Origin: Mycolicibacterium goodii
GTDB lineage: Bacteria > Actinomycetota > Actinomycetes > Mycobacteriales > Mycobacteriaceae
Assembly: GCF_022370755.2 (NCBI RefSeq)
Contig: NZ_CP092364.2
Location: forward strand, 6,386,001 to 6,450,000
Direction: 5' to 3'
DNA length: 64,000 nt
In this document: positions 19,175-28,178 of the stretch, piece by piece
Layout: the number at the start of each line of letters is the position of its first letter
Numbering within the stretch: the first letter of the stretch is position 1
Translations under genes and position numbers: made by a program
Notes under the pieces: model-generated
The model's input: the letters and a program-made list of their open reading frames with translations, nothing else
What the model was told of the DNA's origin: nothing
The model's database searches: none

Positions 19175-20571
19175 TGTCTTTGCACCGCCTTCGAATACAG
19201 GTCTAGCAGACGTGAATCCGGGTCATACGTCTTCTTGACGGTGTTGTAGACCTCACCGCCGTACAGCTCATCGAACTCGTCACGTGAGTAATAAGCATCT
19301 GAATACAACGATTTGTGCCCGTCCAGCTCGGCGACCTTCCGTTCGATGAGGCGGTTGGTGTGTCCTTCCTCGGGCCCCACCGGCACCGACGACCAGAATC
19401 CGATGTTGACGTAGGTGTGCTGCGCGTGCAGCGGATACAGCGGCCATGCCGCGCCGCCGTCGCCCTGGTCACGCAACCGCAGCGGGCACAGCCAGATCGG
19501 TTCGATCGGCACGTTCTGCAGGAACCATTCGACGAAGTCCGCGCACCGTTCGATCGGCACCTCGACGTCCTGGACCACGCGTTCCCGCGGTGGGCGCCCG
19601 TTGCGTTTCTCGATGCGGTCGGCGATGTCGTACCGCTGGTCGTAGGCCACGAGTTTCCAGTAGAAGCTGCTGCGGCGCAGGCGCCGCGGCCAGAATCTGC
19701 GGATCACCGGATGCTGCGCGCCGAACGCCCGCGAGCACCAGAACCAGTCGGTGTCCCAACGCCACAGGTAATCGTGGATGGTCAACCGGTCGTGCTTCTC
19801 GGAGCCGGTTTCGCCGTCGTGCTGGATCGAGCGGTAGTAGATCTGCTGACCTGTGTAATCGCTGACCGGCCCAGGCGTTTTCGTCTTGAAGCCGACGCAC
19901 AGGTAACTCTCAGCCGCGCTGAACACCACGCCGTCGAGGTAGTCGACGGGTTCGCCGTCGAGTCCGCCGGTCTCGATGATCCGGTCCATCGTCGCGACGA
20001 GATCGGTGATCGAGTGAAAACGCAGGTGGCGCAACGCGACAAACGGCTGCACCGGCTCCAGCTCGATGCGCAGACGAGTGGAGTAGCCCAGGGTTCCATA
20101 TGAGTTGGGGAACGCATGGAACAGATCGGAGTGAAGGTCTCGACTCGCGGTGACGATGTCGCCTGCGCCGGTCAAGATGTCCATCTCCAGGACACTTTCG
20201 TGCGGCAGGCCGTTGCGGAACGACGTCGACTCGATGCCGAGACCGGTGACCGCACCACCGAGTGTGATGGTTTTGAGCTGCGGTACCACCAGCGGGGCAA
20301 GGCCGTACGGCAGCGTCGCCGCCACCAGGTCCTCGTAGGTGCACATGCCGGCCACGTCCGCGGTGCGCGCTTCGGGATCGACACCGATGACACCGGTCAG
20401 ACCCGAGACGTCCAGACCCTTCACATTGGTGCGGGCACGGGCCCGGAACAGGTTGGATGTCGGTTTCGCAAGGCGCACTGTCGCGCTGGGCGGGATCGCG
20501 CGGTAGCTGGCGAGCAGGCGAGCGACGCCGGCGGCGTGGGCAGCCTGTGCGTCAGTGGGAACTACAGGCAC
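19171..20571 (-). CDS. FAD-linked oxidoreductase (Rv3719 type, DHCR24-like)
   Basis: 466 aa. An FAD_binding_4 (PCMH) domain covers about 30-190: LTGVIGVDPEARTADVAGMCTYEDLVAATLPYGLAPLVVPQLKTITLGGAVTGLGIESTSFRNGLPHESV. The C-terminal half resembles delta24-sterol reductase-like proteins. Coupled by ATGA overlap to the methyltransferase downstream, it probably works on the same lipid, as a reductase of a methylene group or an oxidase. No signal peptide or clear membrane segment is present. Confidence 0.82.
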   Translation of the reverse strand: MPVVPTDAQAAHAAGVARLLASYRAIPPSATVRLAKPTSNLFRARARTNVKGLDVSGLTGVIGVDPEARTADVAGMCTYEDLVAATLPYGLAPLVVPQLKTITLGGAVTGLGIESTSFRNGLPHESVLEMDILTGAGDIVTASRDLHSDLFHAFPNSYGTLGYSTRLRIELEPVQPFVALRHLRFHSITDLVATMDRIIETGGLDGEPVDYLDGVVFSAAESYLCVGFKTKTPGPVSDYTGQQIYYRSIQHDGETGSEKHDRLTIHDYLWRWDTDWFWCSRAFGAQHPVIRRFWPRRLRRSSFYWKLVAYDQRYDIADRIEKRNGRPPRERVVQDVEVPIERCADFVEWFLQNVPIEPIWLCPLRLRDQGDGGAAWPLYPLHAQHTYVNIGFWSSVPVGPEEGHTNRLIERKVAELDGHKSLYSDAYYSRDEFDELYGGEVYNTVKKTYDPDSRLLDLYSKAVQRQ

Positions 20572-20660
20572 ACATATACGCTAGTCAACGGTTGCAGGCG
20601 ATGCGACCGCAGATGGGCGGTTGATACCGCATCTTCACCTCGCACAAGGAGTTTTCACCC

Positions 20661-21098
20661 ATGGGACAGGTCAGCGCGGTCAGCACCGTATTGATCAACG
20701 CCGAGCCCGCTGCCGTGCTCGCTGCGATCTCCGACTACCAGACCGTGCGTCCGAAGATCCTCTCCTCGCACTACAGCGGCTACCAGGTGCTCGAGGGTGG
20801 ACAGGGCGCGGGCACCGTCGCGACGTGGAAGCTCCAGGCCACCAAGTCGCGCGTGCGTGACATCAAGGCCACCGTCGACGTGGCCGGGCACACGGTCATC
20901 GAGAAAGACGCCAATTCGACCCTGGTGAGCAACTGGACCGTCGCACCCGCGGGCACCGGCTCATCGGTGAACCTCAAGACCAGCTGGACCGGAGCCGGCG
21001 GCGTCAAGGGCTTCTTCGAGAAGATTTTTGCCCCTCTCGGGCTGCGCCGCATCCAGGACGAGGTGCTCGAGAACCTCAAGAAGCACCTCGAGAACTGA
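20661..21098 (+). CDS. SRPBCC (START-like) domain protein, Rv3718c type
   Basis: 145 aa with an AAGGAG ribosome site. The whole protein is one polyketide cyclase/START-like fold: SAVSTVLINAEPAAVLAAISDYQTVRPKIL at the start, a long C-terminal helix GLRRIQDEVLENLKKHLEN at the end. Such domains hold a hydrophobic ligand in a cavity; no catalytic residue can be named. It is divergent from the FAD/methyltransferase pair (89-base gap), which makes a lipid ligand an attractive guess only. Confidence 0.8.
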   Translation: MGQVSAVSTVLINAEPAAVLAAISDYQTVRPKILSSHYSGYQVLEGGQGAGTVATWKLQATKSRVRDIKATVDVAGHTVIEKDANSTLVSNWTVAPAGTGSSVNLKTSWTGAGGVKGFFEKIFAPLGLRRIQDEVLENLKKHLEN

Positions 21099-21117
21099 CG
21101 GGCGGGCTGACCGGCGG

Positions 21118-21909
21118 CTAACGCGCCGGGCTGACCGCGGCCGCGGTGGGCGCCTGCGAACCCAGGAACCCGGCGATGCCACGGACGATGGCGTCGGCGT
21201 ACTTCTGGCGTCCCTCCGGCGACTTCATCAGCGCCGAGTCGACCGGGTTCTTCATGTTCCCGCACTCGACGAGAACTGACGGGAACTGCGCCAGGTTGAG
21301 GCCCGCGATGTCGGAGCGGGGATTCAACCCGCCCGAGCCGATGTAGGTGGCCGGCGGAATGCCCGACGCGGCCAGCTGGTCGCGCATGACCTTCGCAAAC
21401 TGCACGGACGGGCCCGCCTGCGCGGCGTTGAGCGGCGGCGACGAGTACAGCACGTGGAAGCCGCGGCCGTTGGGCGGGCCGCCGTCGGCGTGGATCGACA
21501 CGATCGCGTGCGGACGCAGCGAGTTGGCCATGGCGGCGCGTTCGTCGACGCAGGGGCCCAGCGCGTTGTCGTTGCCGCGCGACATCGCGGTCCGCACACC
21601 CAGTGCGGTCAGCGCCGCCCGCACCCGCAGGGTGGTGTCCCACGTGAAGCTGTGCTCGGGGTAGCCGTCCTCGGTCGCGGTGCCGCTCTCCTGGCAGTTC
21701 TTGGTGCCACCGCGGCCCGTGGGCACCTGCCTGCTGATCGACGCGTCGTTGGCCCCGTTGTGGCCGGGGTCGAGGAACACGATCATGCCGGCGATGTTCG
21801 CGGGGGCGGCGTTGGCCGCGGGGGCGTTGGTGACGGCGGGCGCCGTCGCCGCGATGAGCACGCTGGTCACGACCGCGGCGCCGACACGCAGACAGGCTGG
21901 GACTCGCAC
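21118..21909 (-). CDS. ami1: N-acetylmuramoyl-L-alanine amidase
   Basis: 263 aa from GTG 21909 (another in-frame GTG is at 21918). A signal peptide (about 1-35) leads into an Amidase_3 zinc domain: His50 (DPGHNGAND), Glu85 (GYPEHSF), His140 (SIHADGG) and Glu215 ([11 protein letters not shown]). Cys72 and Cys120 match the disulfide of the M. tuberculosis protein Rv3717. It cleaves the stem peptide from glycan in the periplasm, aiding daughter-cell separation. The single catalytic domain without a cell-wall-binding repeat is normal for this orthologue group. Confidence 0.92.
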   Translation of the reverse strand: MRVPACLRVGAAVVTSVLIAATAPAVTNAPAANAAPANIAGMIVFLDPGHNGANDASISRQVPTGRGGTKNCQESGTATEDGYPEHSFTWDTTLRVRAALTALGVRTAMSRGNDNALGPCVDERAAMANSLRPHAIVSIHADGGPPNGRGFHVLYSSPPLNAAQAGPSVQFAKVMRDQLAASGIPPATYIGSGGLNPRSDIAGLNLAQFPSVLVECGNMKNPVDSALMKSPEGRQKYADAIVRGIAGFLGSQAPTAAAVSPAR

Positions 21910-22042
21910 GGCCGCCACGGTAGCCCGGTCGCGGACTAGGCTGAAAGGCCAAACCGCCGGCGACGGGCGAGAGCAACCAAGTCGAGACCAACACGCGATC
22001 AAGAAGACGCAACGAGAGACGAACACGGCAAGGGGATCAGTC

Positions 22043-22375
22043 ATGCAACCCGGAGGCACGCCCGATATGTCGGCCCTGCTGGCGCAGGCCCAGCAGGTGC
22101 AACAGCAGTTGATGGAAGCCCAGGAGGCACTGGCCAACGCCGAGGTGCACGGGCAGGCAGGCGGGGGTCTGGTGCAGGTCACCGTCAAGGGCAGCGGTGA
22201 GGTGGTGTCGGTGGCGATCGATCCCAAGGTGGTCGACCCCGACGACGTCGAGACCCTGCAGGATCTGATCGTCGGTGCGCTGGCCGACGCGTCCAAGCAG
22301 GTGACGATCATGGCGCAGAGCCGCCTGGGGCCGCTGGCCGGCGGGCTCGGCGGTTTCGGCCTTCCGGGGATGTGA
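22043..22375 (+). CDS. YbaB/EbfC family nucleoid-associated protein
   Basis: 110 aa from ATG 22043 with AAGGGG upstream. [72 protein letters not shown] is the complete YbaB core, an intertwined tweezer-like dimer. It binds DNA with little sequence preference and is nearly always encoded ahead of recR, as here with a ten-base gap. A glycine-rich tail [15 protein letters not shown] ends it. Confidence 0.93.
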   Translation: MQPGGTPDMSALLAQAQQVQQQLMEAQEALANAEVHGQAGGGLVQVTVKGSGEVVSVAIDPKVVDPDDVETLQDLIVGALADASKQVTIMAQSRLGPLAGGLGGFGLPGM

Positions 22376-22385
22376 GTGTCCGGCC

Positions 22386-22997
22386 ATGTTTGAGGGCCCT
22401 GTCCAGGATCTGATCGACGAGCTGGGCAAGCTTCCCGGGATCGGCCCCAAGAGCGCACAGCGGATCGCGTTCCATCTGCTCTCGGTCGAACCACCTGACA
22501 TCGACCGGCTGACCGCGGTGCTCGGGCGGATCCGTGACGGGGTCACGTTCTGCTCGGTGTGCGGCAACGTCTCCGACGCGGAACGCTGCCGGATCTGCAG
22601 CGATCCACGGCGCGACGCGTCGCTGGTGTGCGTCGTCGAGGAACCCAAGGACGTGCAGGCCGTCGAACGCACCCGCGAGTTCCGCGGCCGCTACCACGTG
22701 CTCGGCGGTGCGCTCGATCCGCTGTCCGGCATCGGGCCCGAGCAGTTGCGCATCCGCGAACTGCTCAACCGCATCGGCGAACGCGTCGAGGGCGTCGACG
22801 TGGCCGAGGTGATCATCGCGACCGACCCCAACACCGAGGGCGAGGCCACCGCGACCTACCTCGTGCGCATGCTCCGCGACATCCCCGGCCTCACGGTCAC
22901 CCGCATCGCGTCGGGCCTGCCGATGGGCGGGGACCTCGAGTTCGCCGACGAGCTCACTCTCGGCCGCGCGCTGGCCGGCCGCCGCGCCATGGCCTGA
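22386..22997 (+). CDS. recR: Recombination protein RecR
   Basis: 203 aa, normal length. Helix-hairpin-helix at 9-30 ([24 protein letters not shown]), four zinc cysteines 56, 59, 68 and 71, then the Toprim domain ([29 protein letters not shown]). RecR forms a ring clamp that, with RecO, loads RecA on SSB-coated gaps. It lies directly after ybaB. The end [22 protein letters not shown] is invariant for the family. Confidence 0.97.
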   Translation: MFEGPVQDLIDELGKLPGIGPKSAQRIAFHLLSVEPPDIDRLTAVLGRIRDGVTFCSVCGNVSDAERCRICSDPRRDASLVCVVEEPKDVQAVERTREFRGRYHVLGGALDPLSGIGPEQLRIRELLNRIGERVEGVDVAEVIIATDPNTEGEATATYLVRMLRDIPGLTVTRIASGLPMGGDLEFADELTLGRALAGRRAMA

Positions 22998-23071
22998 GCC
23001 CGCGTTACTCCAGCAGCGAAACCACGACGGGCGGCCTGCCGGAATCCCGTTTCGCCGATACCGTCGGAGGC

Positions 23072-23785
23072 ATGCCTGACCTGCTGAAGATCGCGGATTC
23101 GCTGTACCGGTTGCGCATCCCCGGCGATCGGGCACATCTGCTCAACTGCTACCTGTGGCAGGAGCCCGATGGTGTCACGCTCGTCGACACCGGGTGGCCG
23201 GGGGAGGCGGGGCTGATCGCCGAGGCGCTCGCCATGCTCGGATTGCGTCGGCTACACGTCAAACGCGTGGTGCTCACGCACTTTCACGAGGACCACTGCG
23301 GTTCGGCCGCCGAGATCGCCGACTGGGCCGACGTGGAAGTGGTTGCCGGGGCCGAGGACGCGCCGTTCATCCGCGGTGATCAGCCGGGCCCGCTGCCCGT
23401 ACTGACCGATGCCGAGCGGGTACTTCGGCCAGATGTCACCGAGCCTCCCGTCGGGCCGCCGTGCCGGGTCGACACCCTGGTACGCGACGGCGACGTCCTC
23501 GACTTCGCAGGCGGCGCAAGGGTTGTCGCGGCACCCGGCCACACCGCGGGCAGCATCGCGCTGTATCTGCCCGCGGCCGACGCGGTGCTCACCGGCGATG
23601 CGGTCGCCGAGTTCGACGGGCAGGTGATCCTCGGGGTGTTCAATGTGGACCGGACGGCCGCGGCCGGTTCGCTCGCACGGATCGCGGCGACCGGTGCCCA
23701 GGTCGCGGGCTTCGGACACGGTGAACCAGTGCTGACCGCCGCCGCATCCAGGATCGCGGCGGCGACGGACCCCTTCGGCGGTTGA
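23072..23785 (+). CDS. Metallo-beta-lactamase-fold hydrolase
   Basis: 237 aa from ATG 23072 (GGAGG just upstream). The metal motif HxHxDH is His70, His72, Asp74, His75 (THFHEDH); GHTAGS (about 165) and LTGDAV provide further ligands. Typical of the glyoxalase II-like/lactonase group that hydrolyses esters or thioesters. It stands alone downstream of recR. In the syntenic M. tuberculosis location there is an unnamed gene (Rv3714c), but I cannot claim orthology. Substrate unknown. Confidence 0.85.
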   Translation: MPDLLKIADSLYRLRIPGDRAHLLNCYLWQEPDGVTLVDTGWPGEAGLIAEALAMLGLRRLHVKRVVLTHFHEDHCGSAAEIADWADVEVVAGAEDAPFIRGDQPGPLPVLTDAERVLRPDVTEPPVGPPCRVDTLVRDGDVLDFAGGARVVAAPGHTAGSIALYLPAADAVLTGDAVAEFDGQVILGVFNVDRTAAAGSLARIAATGAQVAGFGHGEPVLTAAASRIAAATDPFGG

Positions 23786-23810
23786 GGTGCGGACCCCTGT
23801 TCATACCGAC

Positions 23811-24146
23811 TCAGGCCAGACCGGGCGCCAGTTCCTCGAGCATGAGCTCGCTGACCGGGCTGTCGCCGAGCGGCTTGAGCACCACACCGTCGGCGATGCC
23901 CAGGCGCTGCACGTCCGCGATCAGCCCGGCCAGCCCGCGGGGGGTGCCGACGTAGCGCAGCGCATGCCCGGACGGCACATCGTCGAGCGCGGCGAATGCC
24001 GACCGGATGTCGCGGTCGATGAGGACCTCGATGTCGAGCAGCACGGGTTGCTCGGGCGCGTCTGCCCGTAACTTGGCGGCGCGGCGCTGGGCGTCCTGCA
24101 GATCGACCGCATGAACGCGGACGCCATCGTCAAGTGCGGTCACCAT
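23811..24146 (-). CDS. Small conserved-looking protein, last gene of the left island operon
   Basis: 111 aa, with GGAGT before the ATG and nine bases after the luciferase-like gene. Not recognised as a named family. It contains VLLDIEVLIDRDIRSAFAALDDVP and RYVGTPRGLAGLIADVQRLGIADGVVLKPLGD, wording seen at the C-terminal end of some luciferase-like monooxygenases, so it may be a detached piece or a partner subunit of its neighbour. No signal, membrane segment or cysteines. Confidence 0.6.
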   Translation of the reverse strand: MVTALDDGVRVHAVDLQDAQRRAAKLRADAPEQPVLLDIEVLIDRDIRSAFAALDDVPSGHALRYVGTPRGLAGLIADVQRLGIADGVVLKPLGDSPVSELMLEELAPGLA

Positions 24147-24155
24147 GATGACTCC

Positions 24156-25199
24156 TTACTGGAACGCGGGGACGACTTCCTTGATGAATAGTTCGAGTGA
24201 CTTGCGCTTCTCCTCGTGCGGCAGGCTGTTGTCACACCAGAAACTGAACTCGTCCACGCCCAGATCGCCGTAGAACCGCAGCCGTTCGATGATCTGCGCA
24301 GGTGTGCCGATCATCGCGGTCTGGCGCAGTGACTCGAGCTCGAACTCGGGGCGGCCGGCGAACTTGGACTCCGGGCTGGGCTCCAAGAAGCCGTCGACCG
24401 GGGTGGACTTGTTCCCGAACCAGGCATCGAAGGTCCGGTAGAACTTCGAGATCGCCGCGGCGGCCGGGCGCCAGCCGTCCGGATCTTCCGGCGCGTGAAC
24501 GTGGGTGTGGCGCAACACCATCAGCTCCGGTCGCGGCACCTCGGGGTGGTTGTCGACCGCGGCGTCGAACTTGCGCTTGAGGTCGACGACCTCGTCGTCG
24601 CCCTTCATCAACGGCGTCACCATGACGTTGCAGCCCTGGGCGACGGCGAAGTCGTGCGAATCGGGATCACGCGCGGCGATCCACATCGGCGGTGTGGGTT
24701 TCTGCACCGGCTTGGGCACACTCGTCGACGTGGGGAACTGCCAGATCTCGCCGTCGTGCGCGTAGTCTCCCTGCCACAGTCTGCGCACCGCGGGTACCAG
24801 CTCCCGCAGGTACTTGCCGCCGTCGGCGGCCGACAGGCCGGGGACCATCCGGTCGAACTCGATCTGGTAGGCGCCGCGTGCCATCCCGACCTCCATGCGG
24901 CCGTTGCTGATCACGTCGAGCAGAGCGCACTCACCGGCAGCGCGGATCGGATTCCAGAACGGCGCGATGATGGTTCCCGCGCCGAGTCGGATCGTCGTGG
25001 TCTGCCCGGCCAGGTAGGCCAGCAGCGGCATCGGGCTCGGCGAGATCGTGTACTCCATGGCGTGGTGCTCACCGATCCACACCGTTGAGAAGCCGCCCGC
25101 CTCGGCCATCAGCGCCAGCTCGGTGAGATTCTCGAACAGCTGCCGGTGGGTGACCGAGGAGTCCCAGCGCTCCATGTGCACGAACAACGAAAATCTCAT
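24156..25199 (-). CDS. Luciferase-like (LLM) flavin-dependent monooxygenase
   Basis: 347 aa from ATG 25199, which overlaps the tautomerase stop as ATGA. A bacterial-luciferase TIM barrel: MRFSLFVHMERWD, GGFSTVWIGEHHAMEYTISPSPMPLLAYLAGQTTTIRLGAGTIIAPFWNPIRAAGECALLDVISNGRMEVGMARG, and IGTPAQIIERLRFYGDLGVDEF. Such enzymes use reduced FMN supplied by a separate reductase, and a flavin reductase gene is present in the divergent operon. In trigonelline degradation an LLM oxygenase of this type opens the N-methylpyridinium ring; that is my preferred role by gene context, not proof. Confidence 0.9.
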   Translation of the reverse strand: MRFSLFVHMERWDSSVTHRQLFENLTELALMAEAGGFSTVWIGEHHAMEYTISPSPMPLLAYLAGQTTTIRLGAGTIIAPFWNPIRAAGECALLDVISNGRMEVGMARGAYQIEFDRMVPGLSAADGGKYLRELVPAVRRLWQGDYAHDGEIWQFPTSTSVPKPVQKPTPPMWIAARDPDSHDFAVAQGCNVMVTPLMKGDDEVVDLKRKFDAAVDNHPEVPRPELMVLRHTHVHAPEDPDGWRPAAAAISKFYRTFDAWFGNKSTPVDGFLEPSPESKFAGRPEFELESLRQTAMIGTPAQIIERLRFYGDLGVDEFSFWCDNSLPHEEKRKSLELFIKEVVPAFQ

Positions 25200-25396
25200 G
25201 ACTGCAGCTCCTTCATCTCGGCGATGGTGACATCTCCTGTGGCCCAATGACTCTGCGGGACCTCGCGGACGATGACACGGATGTGTTCGGGGCGGGTGTC
25301 CACGGTCCGCAGTACCGCCGCGTGGACCTCATGGATCATGGCGCGAATCTGCTCCGACGAGCGGCCCTCGGCAATGGTGACCTCGATGAGTGGCAT
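25196..25396 (-). CDS. 4-oxalocrotonate tautomerase-like protein
   Basis: 66 aa. Starts MPLIEVTI, leaving the catalytic Pro1 after removal of Met, with RSSEQIRAMIHEVHAAVLRT as the first helix and IRVIVREVPQSHWATGD as the second beta strand, where Arg39-type residues lie. Tautomerase superfamily members of this size form hexamers and shift double bonds of keto-enol acids. Its place between the aldehyde dehydrogenase (one base gap) and the monooxygenase (overlap) suggests it isomerises an unsaturated intermediate of the pathway. Confidence 0.88.
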   Translation of the reverse strand: MPLIEVTIAEGRSSEQIRAMIHEVHAAVLRTVDTRPEHIRVIVREVPQSHWATGDVTIAEMKELQS

Positions 25397-25397
25397 G

Positions 25398-26885
25398 TCA
25401 GCTCCGCATCACGAACGGATCGGGAACGGGACCCTCGTCGGTGTTGATCCACACGCTCTTGAGCCGCGTGTATTCCCTCATGGTCTCGGTGCCATGCTCG
25501 ACACCGATCCCGCTGTTCTTGAAGCCCTCCCGCGGCGACATCGGTGACATCGCCCGATAGGTGTTGACCCAGATGGTTCCGGCGTCGAGGCGCCCGGCCA
25601 TCCGGTGTGCGCGGGCCAGGTTCGACGTCCACACCCCTGCTGCCAACCCGTATTCGGTGTCGTTGGCCAGCGCGACGACCTCGTCCTCGGTGTCGAACGG
25701 CATGATCGCTGCGACCGGACCGAATATCTCCTCGCGGACAACTCGCATCTGGTTGTTCACATCGACCAGAACGGTTGGCTCGTAGAAGAACCCACCCAGA
25801 CCGGCATCGGTGGCGTTGCCCCCGGTGAGCACCCGGGCACCTTCCGAGCGGCCGAGATCGACATACGACGCCACCTTGTTGCGCTGATCCTCGAAGGCGA
25901 GCGGGCCGAGTTCGGTGTCGTCGAGCAGCGGGTCACCCACCCGGATACTGCGAGCGCGCTCGGCCACGCGTTCGAGCAGTTCGTCATAGATCGCGCGGTG
26001 GGCGAACACCCGGCTGCCCGCGATGCACGTCTGGCCCGCCGCGGCGAATATGCCTGCGACGACACCGGTGGCGGCGTTGGACACATCGGCGTCGTCGAAC
26101 ACGATGTTGGGCGACTTGCCGCCCAGTTCCAGCGTGGACCCGATGAACCGAGCGGCTGCCGCCGACGCGATCCGCGCACCGGTCGCGGTGCTGCCCGTGA
26201 ACGAGATCTTCGCCAGCCCAGGATGATCCACCAGCGGCTGGCCTGCCTCGGGACCGAGACCGGTGACCACATTGACCACACCGGGCGGAAAACCCGCCTC
26301 GATGACCAGTTCGGCGAGCCTGAGCACGGTCGCCGAGGTGTATTCCGAGGGTTTGACCACCACGGTGTTTCCCGCGCACAACGCGGGGGCCAGCTTGCTG
26401 GTGGTCAGGGTCAGCGGCGAGTTCCACGGGGTGATCGCCCCGACCACTCCCAGCGGCTCGCGCACGGTGTAGTTGAGGATCTGGCGGCTCGAAGCCGGGA
26501 TGACCTCGCCGTGGATCTTGTCGGCCAAACCCGCGTAGTAGTAGTAATACTCGGGCAGCGTGGCGAGTTGCCCCCGCATCTCCCGCAGCAGCTTGCCGTT
26601 GTCGAGGGATTCCGAGCGTGCGAGTTCCTCGGCGTGCTCGCCGATGAGGTCACCGAGTCGGCGCAGCAGGCGCCCGCGCCTGGTCTGGCTGAGATCGCGC
26701 CACCGGGGATCACCGAAGGCCTCGGTGGCGGAGTGCACGGCGGCGTCGATGTCGGCGGCGTTGCCACGGGCGGCCCGGTACAGCACCTCGCGGGTGGCCG
26801 GGTTGATGCTGTCGAAGTGCTCACCCGACGACGGCGCGGTTGGTTCACCACCGATGAAGTGCTGAAGGGTGCGCAGTTCAGACAT
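25398..26885 (-). CDS. Aldehyde dehydrogenase of the island operon
   Basis: 495 aa from ATG 26885, which overlaps the hydrolase stop by eight bases; an upstream ATG at 26942 would intrude far into that gene. Asn155 (TPWNSP), Glu253 (LELGGKSP) and Cys287 (GQTCIAG) form the active site. An unusual run of five tyrosines (113-117) lies in the helix after the oligomer contact. It should oxidise the aldehyde or lactol formed after ring opening to an acid, the role of TgnC in the Acinetobacter trigonelline pathway. Confidence 0.92.
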   Translation of the reverse strand: MSELRTLQHFIGGEPTAPSSGEHFDSINPATREVLYRAARGNAADIDAAVHSATEAFGDPRWRDLSQTRRGRLLRRLGDLIGEHAEELARSESLDNGKLLREMRGQLATLPEYYYYYAGLADKIHGEVIPASSRQILNYTVREPLGVVGAITPWNSPLTLTTSKLAPALCAGNTVVVKPSEYTSATVLRLAELVIEAGFPPGVVNVVTGLGPEAGQPLVDHPGLAKISFTGSTATGARIASAAAARFIGSTLELGGKSPNIVFDDADVSNAATGVVAGIFAAAGQTCIAGSRVFAHRAIYDELLERVAERARSIRVGDPLLDDTELGPLAFEDQRNKVASYVDLGRSEGARVLTGGNATDAGLGGFFYEPTVLVDVNNQMRVVREEIFGPVAAIMPFDTEDEVVALANDTEYGLAAGVWTSNLARAHRMAGRLDAGTIWVNTYRAMSPMSPREGFKNSGIGVEHGTETMREYTRLKSVWINTDEGPVPDPFVMRS

Positions 26886-27621
26886 GGACGTGACCTCCGG
26901 TAACGGTGTCGAGGAATGCGGTGATGACGTCGGCGAGTTCATGCGGACATTGGACCGGAAGCATGTGGCGCGCGCCGGGGATGACGACCGCGCGGCAGTC
27001 GGGGATTGCCGCGGCGAGGCGCCGCGTCATCGCCGGTGTGGAGCCGGGGTCGTCGGATCCGGTCACCGCCAACGCGGGGACCTCGATCCGCCCGAGCTGT
27101 GGCCAGATCTCTTCGTCGGCCGTGGCGAAGACCCGGTAACAGTTGAGGAAGCTGTCGGGGTCGTTCGCCTGCAGGGTGGCCGCGGTGCGGGCGATCTGGT
27201 CGGCTCCCACGTCGGTGCCTCCGTACCAACGCTCAAGGGAAGCAGCCGAACTCGCCGCGATGTCGGTGGCCGCCGTGTCGAGTCGGTGCAGCACCTTGGC
27301 CCGTTCTTCGGGGGTACGCCGGCACACCGAGGCCACCGACGTCAACGACGCCACCAGATCCGGGCGGTGCACCGCCAGATGCTGTGCGACCAGCGCACCC
27401 AGCGAGAACCCGACGAGATGCGACCCGGGCGGGATCGCGGTGGCCACACCGTCCGCGAGGTCGGCCAGCGTCACGTCCGCCGGGGCAGGCGGACGTGCGC
27501 CGTGCCCGGGCAGGTCAGGGGTGGTGACGACGAACCGGTCGGCCAGAAGCGCTGTCACCGGTTCCCATACGGTGTGGTCGAGGCCTACCCCGTGCAGCAG
27601 GACGACCGTTGGCCCGGGCAT
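26878..27621 (-). CDS. Alpha/beta hydrolase
   Basis: 247 aa. Oxyanion-hole motif LLHGVGLDHTVW (8-19), nucleophile Ser73 in GFSLGA, acid in VTGSDDPGST and general base His in GARHMLP near the C-terminus. The fold and length fit C-N or C-C hydrolases including the acetamidomethylene-succinate hydrolases of vitamin B6 and trigonelline breakdown (TgnD), which release an amine, formate or acetate, CO2 and succinate semialdehyde. Carboxylesterase or MhpC-like activity cannot be excluded. Six bases separate it from the AA_synth gene upstream. Confidence 0.88.
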   Translation of the reverse strand: MPGPTVVLLHGVGLDHTVWEPVTALLADRFVVTTPDLPGHGARPPAPADVTLADLADGVATAIPPGSHLVGFSLGALVAQHLAVHRPDLVASLTSVASVCRRTPEERAKVLHRLDTAATDIAASSAASLERWYGGTDVGADQIARTAATLQANDPDSFLNCYRVFATADEEIWPQLGRIEVPALAVTGSDDPGSTPAMTRRLAAAIPDCRAVVIPGARHMLPVQCPHELADVITAFLDTVTGGHVHV

Positions 27622-27626
27622 ACGGG

Positions 27627-28178
27627 TTACCGCTCGCTGCTCAGCGGGGCCAGGCGCTGCTGAGGGCGACCACGCGATGCGGCGGCCAATGCCACGACGA
27701 TCTCATCGGCATGTGGGGCATCGGCGATGCGCACCTCCACTGTCTGATGGTGCGAGCGGATCGTGGCATCGGTGATGTGTTTGAGGGGGATGTCGAAGGT
27801 GACGCCGGCCGGACCGCGCTTCTCGACCGCGGGTAGCAGCGTGGTGGCGTTCGCGGACTTGCGGAAATGGTCGCCGAACTTCAGCGTGTGGATCAGTCCC
27901 GACCCGTGCTCGATCTCGCCGTTGAGGCCGACGATCGCGGCTTTGCCGTAGGCCTCGGCCGGTTCCTCGAGCGCCTCCAGGACGAGCGGCGCCAAAAGGG
28001 CGCCGAGATCCGACGCGGTGGCATCGATTCCGGGCGCCAGGTCTTCCACGAAACCTTGACCGGCCCAGGGGTTTTCGATCACAGCGGCGACGATGGCCAC
28101 GCGAGCGGGCGGGTTGACCTCACGGCCGCCCTCGGTGCGCGTCTCCTCGATGAGCGTGACGATCTTGCGCAACTTCAT
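27627..28178 (-). CDS. AA_synth (DUF1185) family protein, copy 1
   Basis: 183 aa from ATG 28178, overlapping the stop of its paralogue as ATGA. MKLRKIVTLIEETRTEGGREVNPPARVAIVAAVIENPWAGQGFVEDL and EAYGKAAIVGLNGEIEHGSGLIHTLKFGDHFR are the family core, ending with DAPHADEIVVALAAASRGRP. The Pfam name reflects an old guess at amino-acid synthesis; biochemical function is undefined. Context here is catabolic. Together with the next gene it likely makes a heteromer. Confidence 0.8.
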   Translation of the reverse strand: MKLRKIVTLIEETRTEGGREVNPPARVAIVAAVIENPWAGQGFVEDLAPGIDATASDLGALLAPLVLEALEEPAEAYGKAAIVGLNGEIEHGSGLIHTLKFGDHFRKSANATTLLPAVEKRGPAGVTFDIPLKHITDATIRSHHQTVEVRIADAPHADEIVVALAAASRGRPQQRLAPLSSER

